The notes under the pieces: model-generated | What the model saw: the letters and a program-made list of their open reading frames with translations, nothing else | Told to the model about the DNA's origin: nothing | Database searches by the model: none | Shown: piece after piece, positions 12,843 to 25,800 of the stretch | How positions within the stretch are numbered: position 1 is the stretch's first letter | How the letters are laid out: each line of letters begins with the position of its first letter | Translations under genes and position numbers: made by a program | DNA from: Breviolum minutum Mf 1.05b.01 | Taxonomy: Eukaryota; Sar; Dinophyceae; Suessiales; Symbiodiniaceae | DNA length: 64,000 nt | NCBI GenBank assembly: GCA_000507305.1 | Contig: DF239662.1 | Span: forward strand, 112,104-176,103 | Reading direction: 5' to 3'

Positions 12843-13821
12843 GTCAAATGGGGCAATGGTCATGGCAGACCTAAACGTACAGCACACAAATCCACACAAA
12901 ATACATGGATTTAGTTTGCCATCAGATCCTAACAAAAGTATACAAAACCACAATTTCACCACTATAATGGGGTTATAGATAGATAATGCTAAGAACTCAC
13001 TTTGGAAGTGACCATATACTTGTGTTGGTTTAGTTGGTGATTCTACGGATTGTACCATGGTAAATCCCCATTAAACCACCATTTGGGAGAATATATATAT
13101 ATATATGTTTTATATAGCTTTTTTTCCAAGCATCGAACAAGCAATTTCCAAGAATATGGGCCTGCACCCTGGGGAAATTTGAACATCATGGTCTGGATGG
13201 AAAAGGTAGTTCCTTGAGAATATAGATGATTTTTGTGTATGCATGTAAAATTTTCGGGGATGTGATGTAATAAGGTCTATGAAGGAAAACGTATGGGAAA
13301 ACGCCAGTTCATAACACCCCCGGAGAATAAGGTCAGTTTTTGGTGGGCGGCGATTAGGGTTGATTTTAGGAGGTGGGAGTTGTTGAAGCGCAACACGGCG
13401 ATCCGACGTGGTGAAGTTGCATCATGCATCATGTTGTCACATGACCGAATCCCCCAAAAGAAAACACGGAAACCATCCGTAGGGAATCCAATCACATTTT
13501 CGGAGGATGATTAGGGTGTAAATTCACCTCCGAAACGAAATGTATTTTGGTTCCGTTACCATTCTCAGAAGGTGAGCCAGGATCCCTAGGGAATCAGATT
13601 CGCGAAATATATCCATCCATCATAGTCTATTCTGCATGTTTGACCTAAACTATAGCGATGCCACAGAAGAGACTTTTCCCAAAGGGTACTCCAGCAAGAG
13701 AATCCACCTTCTTTTAGGGAACCGGGGTGGATCAAATATGATGAATTATTTGGTTTTGATTTACCCATAATATAGACATACCGTACATATCATGAATTTA
13801 CCCATTGATATTATTAATATG

Positions 13822-13853
<32 letters not shown>

Positions 13854-16800
13854 CATGTTTGATTTATATCAACATCTATATACAGGGAATGAAACCTTGA
13901 GTCGGGATTTCTGGGAGGTGTCACCCCAACCTTAAAGGAATTAAATCACTACAGTCACACAACGTGGCGACTTTTCAAGTGGCCTCTGAGGTTTGCAATT
14001 TGCCTCTCTGTATGCCACTTGCTCGCAAATTTTTGTTTGGATTTGTTTAGTTTGGACAGGATCCTCTTGAAAACCATCCAGAAAATATGGGGCGAGTTGT
14101 TAGTTTCAGGGACGTTATATCTAAACACACCATCTCAAAATGTTCTTGGATTTGTTTAGTTGGTGATTATTTACGGATTCGATCCCATGGTTTTAATCAC
14201 CATTAAACTTAACCACCATTTGGTAGGAATATGTTTGGAACATTTCTTTCCCAGCATTGTTTGAGCAAATCGAACAGGGCGGTTGTTCAGGGTATATAGG
14301 GGATTATACTACCCAATTATTATGATGCCAGCTGGACGCGCTACACCTAAGCAATAGAAACTCGAATGTTTACAAGGTGGGCCCGCTAGCCGAGGGTTCA
14401 AAATGGGATGAAATGGGTTGGGCCCCTATAAATGGCTATGAATAAATGGGTGTCACTGGGGTTATTTCACCAAGTGGACTTATTTCACCCTTATAACGAT
14501 TGGCTCGGGGCCCACCCTTGTAGCTTAAGGTGACTGAAAAGATAGTAAAATACAACAACAGGTGGTTGAGAAACTTGAGGAATTCTCCCGAAATGACCTG
14601 ACATTTCAGGAATTTTGAGCTGGAGAAGACATAGTCATTCCTTAGTTCCTTCAAACCAAGATATTGGGAGATAGATGAAAGAATTGCAAGTTTTTGTTCG
14701 AGGTGATCACAACTTGAAATTTTCTTCTCTCTTCAGTTATAAACAATTACTGTATATCCTGGAACAGCAGATGGGGCAGTTAGCAAACCTCATCTATCCC
14801 CCCTCAAAAAAACATGCCATGCTTGAATCGGGATCATTGAATTACCTGTTTGGGGGGATCAAGCAATGCTAATATATGGTAATTTTGAAGGATTTCCCCG
14901 GGATGGAAGAAATCCTGCACCAGTTGATAGGTAGTTTACCCCATTACTTAAAAGGTTTTTTACATCCCAGGTGGTTGTTTGGGATTTCATTTCTGAACCA
15001 TCAACAATTTTACATCCCAGGTGGTTGTTTGGGATTTCATTTCTGAACCATCAACAATTTTACATCCCAGGTGGTTGTTTGGGATTTCATTTCTGAACCA
15101 TCAACAATTTTACATCCCAGGTGGTTGTTTGGGATTTCATTTCTGAACCATCAACAATTTTACATCCCAGGTGGTTGTTTGGGATTTCATTTCTGAACCA
15201 GCATATACCTTGTTTAGGTTGGTAATTCATCATGACCCCTCGTGTGTGAAATGAGTGCTCCACGGTCCGATATGTGTGATCCCAAAATGACACCTTTGGA
15301 GCCGTAAAGCCATAAAAATTGGATCCTACAACCACCACCCCGAAGTTTGACAGAGAGTTTGCCCCCGAAAAGTTGCCTGTCAATCATCGCCTTCCCCACA
15401 AGGAAACCCAGTCTTCCAACTTCAGCCATTTTTTTTCAGGCGGATTTTTTGTGAAAGTTTTGGGGCTGTAAACTCGTTTTTTTTCAACCAGGTTTTGATC
15501 TTGTCAACTTCTATTCCACAAGCGACCAAATTTGACTCGTGATGAAAAAGCCCGTGACACTTCAAGAAATTGGTTCCAGAAATCTTACAGACCCGGAATG
15601 TTTCACTACTGTTGCCTTCCTGACAAGATGGGCCCTACTACTAGTAGTTATAAGTAGGGTTATAAGTCCATTTATAGGGGTTATAACCCCAGTTCCTCAT
15701 TTATAAAGCCATTTATAGGGGCCCTACAACCAACCCCATTCTACAAGCATCGTGGATCGGCCCACCTTGTTGGTTGACTTTGTCAACCAGACATAAGTGC
15801 TGGAAGGTCCAGAGGGTAGTTAAGTACTGGTAGGTGGTAAGTGGTGTTATAGCCCTTGCATTTCTGGGACTTTTCTTCACCACTTGTTGGATTTGTTTCA
15901 TTCCTGGTTTCAACTAAGTAGAAATACGGAAATCCCATGAACATCCATGATCCTTCCAAGTAAAGACAAGATTTTTTGTTTGGGAGTATTCTCGGTATTT
16001 TCAGATGTTTTCAAATCTTTGACCCTTTTCTGCCCTGCAAAACTCACCCAACAAAAACATCGGAACAAGAGTTGTTTGAACGCCCGTAAGGTGGGTGATC
16101 TTCATCCTGACTGTGGAGAGTCATTGCTTTATGATACTTAGCCGCCCTTAACGAACAAAAACAGGTGAGCCATGGAAAAAACAAAACTGGTTGGTTTGGG
16201 GTTATATAAGGGATGAAATACTACCCAGTTATGTAGGGATTATTTAGAAAAACACATTCTAAGTGTTTTGTTCGTGGCTCAGGTCGTTTTTTTTGTGGAT
16301 GGTTTTGTTTTGGGCAACCAAGCAACCTTACCCAAAATGCTCCATAGGAGTATGGAATATTTGCCTAGCTTCTGTGAAACATGGACACATGAAGAAGGGG
16401 GAAATGTATGGAAAATTATTCCCTACGCCATTTTGTGCATTTGGGTTAAAAATGGCAGGTTCATGGTGCTGAAACGAACGAAATTGTAACCTGTGACTGC
16501 AATGATAGCTGGGAAGATAAACTACTATTCTGGGAGTTGATTCCTGTTCCATACAGGTAACGCGTGGGCAACTAGGGAGGCATCAGAGATATTGTTGGAT
16601 CAAAACTATCATACCTAGCAGCATAACTGCTCTTTGTTTAAGGTGATGTTTTACTGTGTACCATGGTAAATTACCATTTTCAGGTAGGATAATAACTTGG
16701 TTTAATAACTTAGTGGTAATCAAACTCAGCCAAAGACAACCAGTTTCCATTAATCAACCAAGGATCCCCTTGGATTTTCCCAACAAAAAATCCCTTATGA

Positions 16801-19800
16801 ACCAATCATAGATAAGGATGCCTATATGAACCAACAAGTATAATGGAATGTCAGCCCAGGGTCTTGAACGTTGCTCAACCGGGGTCCACCATAAGGACCT
16901 TGTTACATGGGAAAATCAACCCTAAAAAATGACAGGTAGCAAGTCCCTTGGTGATACAGGGTTTCTCCAATTGTTAGGCTTGTTTCAGGTGATTATGGCA
17001 AACCCTGTCAACTAACCCAGGAGGCCTTTAGCCAAGCGGGCAACGTGGCCTCTTGCCGCGTCTGCCGAGATAGCGCCACTCGCAGGTCGGGGGGGGGGAT
17101 GTGATTGTGGAAAGGTACCCCTGGAACCTGGAAGATGGCCCCTTAAGATGGGTCCCTTAAAAATCCCTTAAAATGGTGTTTAAAATGAGGATATATGGGG
17201 GAAAAAATCCTACAAAACAGGGGTGTTTCGGGTACCATTCCAGCGTTTGGTGGGTAAAATCTCTTATATTAATTCTTTCCAACCACCTTAAACAAATCCA
17301 AGAACATCTTCAACTCTTTCTTTAGCGGTGAATTCCTAAAGTGACCCGAATCCAACCTGGGTTGAGTATTCCAAGTTCTCTCCAGTGTCTACATTTTATC
17401 AGTGCCCCAGTGTATTTCGAACTGGAACCCAAATGACCTTCTTTTGAGTGAAGGTTGGGCCGGCCCTTTTGGAGGGTTCCAGGCCAAAAATTTACAGTGT
17501 CTACTTGGATCTTCCTTTTCGTGTGTAACATGTGTGCCAAAATTCACCCAAAAAAACCCACCAATTTGGGCAGAAATGTTACATATTTGAGGGGGTTCCA
17601 GGTATGTAGATATATATTATAATAAGCGTCCCACAGAAATATGTGAATCTAGCATCCTCTCAGATAAAGCAAGCTCTTCAGCTCCCCTTTCGATTCAAGG
17701 TCGCTGGGCTATGCATACGTGAACTACTACAGCGTACAGGAGCGATACAGACATTTTTCACGCGCCACCAAGGGGGGGAAGAAAAAAAGACAAGAGACAA
17801 TCGACAGAGGCAAATGGGTCAACAAGCAAATGGGTGGTAGGTAGCATATCACCCTCCAGAAGGCAGTGTATAAGTGGCATCCATCAATTACCCTAATCAA
17901 CCCGAAATCATGGGGGTGGATGGAAGATGATCTTCCTCTCCAATTTTTGTGATTTTTAGGTTCCAGCCCCAGCAATTAATTTTTCAGAGGTGTATGCTAA
18001 ACCTACCCTCTGGTAAACTAACATAGCAGGCTGGATTATCCCCCATGTTCAGTAGGAAATACATCTTCAATGCGGGTCCATTTTCCAGCCAGCCATGTTA
18101 GTTTGCCGGAGTGTGGTTAGTATGAAATGATTTTATGAATCAAGTGGTGAAGAAAGTCAAGCAAGGTCACAACTGGTTTCTTGCTTATTGATCAAAGCAA
18201 ATCCTGGTCTGTTTTGTATGCAGGGCTCCCGGGGCATGACAAAGTTTCCATCATTTCGTGGCAATATCTAACACTTATGTACCTTATAATATGAATGGCC
18301 TATGGGCTTGTTTAATGTAGCATGGTCGATCCATTCCAAGTGTGAATCTCGTAAATAAGGGGCCCCGGAAGATCCACCAATATCTACGTTGGGGTTGTTG
18401 GATCAAGTTGTCAAGCATGAATGCTCACCCTGTTTGGTGGCTCTGATGATCATGGCTTCCCTGTTGAAGGAGATTTTCTCATCAACCCAATGCCATAGGG
18501 GGAATTTATATGCCAACCCGAAGGGTGAGAACGACCATCCCCCTAGATTAAGTGAGATTTGAGAATCTCTCACACATGAGTTTTTAACAGACAAATCCAA
18601 GTAATACCCCATGGGTTACATACCCTTTTCCGGAACCTGATTACCCACCTGTTTATGATTTGGGAATCCTTTCATTTATTTGGATTTTTGAGGTTCAAAT
18701 TTGGAATTTTCTTAGAATCCGATCCAGCTATGCCTAGTGTTGATATCTTTTTTTTTGTGAGTAATGTAATCTCCAAGCATTCACTGGCTACACTGGATTT
18801 CAATGGGATAGAAACCCTCCCTGAAACTAACATAATCATAGCATCTGAAAATGGATGGTTGGAAGACTATATATAGTTTCTTTTTGGGTTTCTGCTTATT
18901 TTCAGGGGTAAAAAATGTTAGTTTTAGGGAGTGTAAACTACAGGCCTTGACAACACTGATTGCAAAGTGGAGTGCGCGGAATCTGCTGAGTGCAGAGAAC
19001 ACATCCGATGCAAAAGGGCTGCAGGCAGCAGGCTCCACCACCGAGCGAGATGTGGCACTGGCCCAATCTTATCTGTGGGAAATTGCGCATTCGGGTGACA
19101 GCCAGGTGCAGTATCCCGCTGGGTGTGCAGTTCCCTCTTGGCGCAGGAGCAGATGCGTCATGTTCGGCCCAGACAAATCGTCTAGGGCGAAGAGCTTCCA
19201 CGCACTGCGGCTGCACTTCTCCGAAGCTCATCGCAGCGAGGTTGACCATCATCATCCACTGCTTCGACGGCTTCCGTTTAGTGCCTGGGCAAGCCCGCCA
19301 TGACAGAGAGGCAAAGCGGTGCCATATTTCCTGAGTTTTTGAAGTGCGGGGAACACGTCCCGTCTCGCGAGATGTAGGGCAGAAGAAGAAGGGCACCTGT
19401 TTGCAGCGATTAGAATCCGCCAGGGATTTCTTGGAGCAGAGGAATAAACTCCATGACTCCATGATACCAGTGTTGTCCAACGATTTGTTCATAGGCTTCC
19501 TTAATGTTCATGGTTGCACTGGTCAAGATGCACCATTTGTATCCATTTGTTAGGGATGATTCAAATCTACTATAGCACGGGTGATTCAATCGCCCATATT
19601 GGAGGCATCAACAATGCAATTGTGCCACGATATTGGGTAAATGTCGCCTGAAAGATATGCATTGTTTGGAGTGGTAATAGAAGGACCCCTGTGTCCCGAA
19701 CAGTTACGCCCCAGAAATCTAACATAGCTACCAAAAATGATGGCTATATTTTGAAGGAGTCGCCTTTTCCAAACCATCGTTTTGGGGGTATCCATGTTAG

Positions 19801-22800
19801 TTTTCGGGGTTGATAATAAAGAATTCCTCCCCCAGAAATGATTTGATTTTTGTTGGAGGAGGTCATAGCTTATAGCTGGGCACAAAGCAATGACTAGGGG
19901 TTCCACCTTCTCAGATTTCAACATGTTTGCTTACCGGAGGTTTTTTTTCAATGGCAAGCACCTCTTTGTAACATCCTCAACTGTCATGTTCCAATATTCT
20001 GGCGAATCTGATTTACCCGGCGTTGCCACAAGGATGCTGAGAAAGCTTTGCAGACCTTGAACTACATGAGCATCAAGGGTGCTTTGGATGTTTTTTTGTG
20101 GTGGGTCGTGTTTCGCCTTGGAGTTTTGCTTTCAGGGTGTTTTCCCCAATCCAGTATTTTGTTCTAGTATATATGGAGGTTCTTTAATTTGGAGAAAGTT
20201 TTTTTTTGAGAAAAACTTGACCCCCAAAAACAGCTTCCCTATACCTGCATGTCCCGTTGGAAGTTAGGATCAATGGTTAGGATCAATGGGTGATAACCCG
20301 AATATGTCTCATTTATAAGTATAGGTGAAATAACCCATTGACACTAAACATTGATCCTAACTTGCAACGCGACATCCAAGTACCCTGTCCGTTGAAGTCC
20401 CACAATCATCCTTTATTTCAACTGCCACCCGCGGGCCGCAGGGAAGCCTTGTCGTGTCATGTGGAGCCAACGAGATCCAGACAAACGAAAGTGCCTTCGA
20501 CGGCACGTGTGGGTGGTGTTTTAAGATTGAGAGAAAGCTGGGCCTACAAATGGCCTAAGGAATGAGGATATGAGGATGTTAAATGTAAGTAGGGCAAATT
20601 TTGTTAGGGGGAGTGAACATAAAATTGCCATGAGTTCCAAAAAGGTTGCTTGAAATATATACTTTGCAGGAAACTAACATACCCCCACCTCGGAGCAAAA
20701 AAATGCCGGTTGCTAGGGGTTATGTACATCGTTCCACTGGAGGGTATGTTGAAGTGTTGGTTTATGTCGCACCCTGGTGAAAGAAGCCGTAGATCTGATT
20801 CGAAACTCGACCTTCTCAGCGGCCTCGACTGGATGGTTTGTGTTTCTCGCTCTTCCGGCAACTCCAAAACACTCCCCTGACATTCGAAAAATAGACATCC
20901 CCAACAAGCTGGGCCCCCTACGATCGTTATAAATGGGGTGAAAGAAACCCCATATAAACGGCCCAAAATCAACACACAGGTTTAACTGGTGCTACTTCAC
21001 CCTACAAAAAAAGAGTCATTTCACCGCAAGAAAATCTAAAAAAGGATCCTTGGGAATGGTATATTTACCAGCATTTACCATACAAATCAACCATTCATGT
21101 AGGTAAGTTCATCCCAGTACCATGGATCCGTCATGGCTAACTGTTTTTTTTTGGGGAAGCCCACCTGAGGCTACAAGTTTTCGTCCCATGGACCGGTGGA
21201 TGTCCGAAGCTAGGATCAATGGTGAACGGATCAATGGATTAATTTCACCTACTTGTAAATGGGATTGATATTGGGGTTATAAAGTTATAACCTGTTGGAT
21301 CCTTACCATTGATCCTAACTTCTATCGGTACATCTAAGTACCTGCAATGTATATAAACCTAGCTTGTAAATAATGGGATAAACTACCAACTGGTGATCGT
21401 CGGATTTCTTCCCATCAACATGGGTTGAAATCGCAGAAATCACCCACCGAGGAATACAAACAAAGGCTGTTTATAGGGATTCCCGATCCTAAAAAATGAA
21501 AGAATCCAGTATACTGGTAGGTAAATTTATCACAGTCCCACGGATCCGTCATGGGATCAACCGAGGAATACAAACAGCAATCTCTTCATCAAAGGTTTGG
21601 ATCCGTCTGTTGACAACAAGGCCTTGCATGACACCTTTAGCTCCTCGGTTGTGGAATGACTTCAGGGTTGGCTGGTGGAAGTATACGTGTTTAAAAAAAG
21701 GGCCCCTGGTTGTTTAGGGGATTTCTTGGGGGTTATACACTACACAGTTAAATGTGGATTATTTCATAAACCATCAAATAAGGATCCATATTAAACAACT
21801 AATAATTGAAAGTATATGAGGTTTTTATTCGTGGCTCAATTGGAAGCTTGAAAATTGAAGATGGGGTAAGGTAGCTAGAAGGTGGGGCCCCTACAAGTTA
21901 TAAATGCTACTTATAACTCCCCTTTTTGGGGTGAAAGAACCTCATTGAAACCCATTTATTTTCAAGGCCATTCATATAGGGCTTCCCCGTTAAACACAAC
22001 ACCCCATTTCGGCTACCGCCGATCGGCGGATCGAACGGGTCCGGGTCGCCCACCTTGGGTGAATGGTAGAGCTGAATGGATCCATGGATCCAACTTGATG
22101 CCCTTGCAAAAGGTCGCGGCTAGTTTTCGGGGCCATGATGAACCAATACATTCCATCAAAAATTGAATGGGACCGAATCCCAACATTGCGATCGAGCTAT
22201 TAGAATCTCAGGTTTAGGGGTCCGTTCAGTGGGTCCTGTTGGAGACGTCTTGGATACATAGGAGTGGCGTTACGCCATGGACCCTTTCCAGGTGGTATCA
22301 TCATATCCCAACAAAGAATTACCAAATAGGCCAAGGTACTATTATCTATTTTCTTGGTGACCTGGTGCTGGTGGTTTCTACAAAAAATGTTTCATCATTA
22401 TGTTCACCCTCCTTGAGTTTTTTTTGCAAGATTGTTGAGTTGATGACTATGTTCTGAATTGGTTGAAATACGCAAAGACATACATTTATTTGAGGGGTGT
22501 TGGGTACTGTTCGTTGTTGGCTTTTTCCCAATCTCTTTTTGGCCTGGTGATAACCTTGAAGGTTAATTTATGTTGTAGCAAAACACTTGAGTTTTCTAGA
22601 TAGTTTGTTAAGTTTCACCAAATAAAACAACTCTCCAAAAAACCCATCAAAAATAGCATGTTCAATTTCAATTAAAGGCATAAATTGTTGTTAGATCTCT
22701 GAATTCTAAAGACACAACTATGTAGAAACCATTTGAATGTGTACTTGTTTGAGCCACATTTCAGTGTGTAGGAAGCTTTTTTGTTCGGAAGATCCTGTTT

Positions 22801-25800
22801 AGGGGATGAATTTGAGCACCCAAAAACTCAGTTCTGCTTATTTATTGCTTATTTACTGGGATGAATTGTTCAACTTGAATCTTAGTCATTTCCTGCTGAA
22901 TCTTTACGAGTTTTACTCTCCCCGAAACTAACAGCTCGCCACTAAAAATGTAAGGTTTCCAAGATGAAATCTTCTTTTTGGGATGGCCTAGTTTCAGGGC
23001 AACCTCTTAGTTTCAGGGAGGGTAAGCTTCCACTTCTTCAAAAACAAGCTGCATGCGAGACCGCGTTTACACGCCGGCGTTGCCTTTTTGAGGCGTTTTC
23101 GGTCAGATCCTTAGTTGCAAAGTGTCCACCAACAATGCCGGAAAATCACGAGGCGCTGAGCCACGCCGAGCCAGGGTAGTTGTGGATAGTGGATGGGTTT
23201 GGATGTACCGATAGAAGTTAGGATCAATGGTAAGGATCAATGGGTTATAACCCCAATATATCCCATTTATAAGCAGGTGAAATAACCCATTTACTAGCCA
23301 TTTACTAACTTCCTGGGATATCCAAGTATAGTGGTGGGTACTGACTCTGAAGGCCAATTGACCTTCCCATTTTTTACACGGCAAAGTTTGCAAGCTAGGT
23401 GAGCAATGAAGAAATAAATTAAAAAAAGGCCACTGGTTGTTTGTGGTTTGTATAAAGGGGATGAAATACTACCCAGCCATATGGGGATTATGTCATGAAC
23501 CATGAAATAAGGATCCTTATTAAACAACCAGTATAGTGGAAAGTGAGAGTTTCTGTAATCGTGGCCCGGGTGGTGGTTTCAAGTACTGTGTATTTTCACC
23601 CCCCATCCCGGTGACGAGTATATGTTTCAAATGGATTCAAATGGGTTGAAGTTACCACCAACTAGTTTGAGCTCGATTGCTCCATTTTGTGTAGGCAAAT
23701 TGGCAAGAAAGGAGGTTTACTACTAAGACGACAACAAAAAATCACACATCACAGATCAGTTTTTCTTGGTTGTGGCCTTTAGAATATGTTTTGTTTGTTG
23801 AAGTTTGGGGTTTGGTGGTAACCGTGACTAGAACAATGGTCTTCTAGATAATAGATAAAAATACATTTGCATTTCCCAACCGAATTAGGGTCTAAAGAGC
23901 AAACCCCAGCCGCGAACTGGGCATAGAGAAGCAGCTGATTTTTCTCAAAGCATTTGCCAGTAACTTGCGGAATGTTCCAATTGAATAGCAAAGAGACAAC
24001 TTGGAAAGCAAGAACAAAGAGGTGTATTTCTTCCATTTTCTTCCCTCCGAAATGAGCCAATGCCAATATGTTTAGTTTTTTGAGGTCGGTGAATGATCAT
24101 TTTCACTAAGATAGACAACTTGGGACAAACACTATTTTTCCCGCCTGCAGTTTGTTTCTGCCTGACAATTTCCTTAAAAGTAGGATTTCTTTGTTTGAGG
24201 TGATTTGTTTATCGTTTCTTCCTAGACAATAAATTAATTCATCACCTAATATTAAAGAATCACTTCCAATTTTTTCATCAGTATTTTTGGATAGTGTCTT
24301 ATTGCTGTTACCTGGATGAGTCTGGAATTCTTGCTGAAGCTGCCGTGTATGGCATGGCTTTAGGTGAATCTGGCCACTTTTTTGCCAGCTCCACCATGCA
24401 CAAGTGAGAGGATCACCAAGGATGCGGCACTTGCGCGTGCCATGAGGAAGCTAGTAGACCTCCTTGAGGCCTTCAGCCCCTCTGCCAGAATTCTAGGGTC
24501 TCTCAGAATGAGAGCCCTGGTATCGACCATCCTTTCGGATGAGTTGGTGGTAAAATCGGTCAAGAGTTCGATGGACAAAGAATCAGAGAAATCCGCGATT
24601 GCCCCGGTCGTGAGTCATGTTTCTTTTGCGAGGATCCGGGCATCCGAAAATGCATGGATCGACAGATTCACCTACCCAATGATGGATCCATGGGACTGGG
24701 ATGATTTACCTACATGAATGGTTGATTTTTATGGTATATAGGTAAATATTCCAGTCCCATGGATCCTGTGGGCTAGATAGTGTTGCTCCGGGAAGTTTTT
24801 TCTTGTTAGTTTCCGTGGCATCTTTGCATATGATCCACCAGGACAAAAAAACGCATCCAGTTGCATCCGTTCAAGACGCGTGACGTGTGACCCGTCCGTG
24901 ACCCGTGAGGCTATGGATTTGTGCATTATGAAACGGAGGAAGCTGCAAAAGAAGCCATTGCCAAAGTCAACGGCATGATGATCGCAGGCATTTTTTGACC
25001 GGAACGGGTGACGATGTACAAAGGGAACATGTTGTGAGATGATATAAGATCTACAAATGGTGGTTTTGCTTCATGTAAGCAAAGTATGAAGCATTCTTTT
25101 GTATCACTCCTTTTGTGGCAATCAATCTCTTGAAAATGAATTATGAAGCGCTATGGAAAGGCTCATTTTGTTGCTATAAATCATTTATACAACGTGGGCC
25201 CCTACCAGTTAGAAGTAGGGTCATAACTCCACTTATCGGGTTTATATATGGCTTATAACTCCATTTACAACTGGTAGGGGGCCCACCGTGTACCAGCTGG
25301 TGAGTTCAAGATTCACAAACTAACCATTGAGGTGAAAGTGAAAAAACAGTTTGTTTTGCAGTGTATCTCATACGACCTCACTCACCCCAAATTGTTGGTT
25401 TAGTATGGGAAAACTTTCTATTTCAAGGAAATCCAGGTTGCTGAAATATTATAACTTGGCCAGATAAATATCAACCTAAAACCCAAATGACCTTTGTGTT
25501 TGTTGGAAAAGGCCGTTGTTTTTGTGGGATTTGAACTTCAAAGATAGATGTCTTTGAGGCTCCAGGTATCAACATATGATATGGAACTTGGGATTCAGAG
25601 TTAGGATACATTAGGATTTTGGATAAACATATCCCATACCATCCATGGGACTGGTATATTTACCTACAGTTGGTTGATTTCTATGGTAAATGTAGGTAAA
25701 TATACCATACATGGATGGTATGGGTATCTGATGTGTTTTCGATTTATGTGATTTTATATCAACTTGTCTTCATGGATTTCTTTTCATCGGTTCACCACAT

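Noticed and set aside
14961-15200. Regular 50-bp repeats reminiscent of a CRISPR array
   Set aside because: Units are contiguous with no spacers, lie in a eukaryotic intron and derive from a family I element end.
17021-17095. tRNA-like segment: TAGCCAAGCGGG resembles a tRNA A box and a D-stem can be drawn
   Set aside because: No convincing anticodon stem or B box. The same bases encode a conserved RRM1 piece (FSQAGNVASCRVCRD) that joins in frame to its neighbours.
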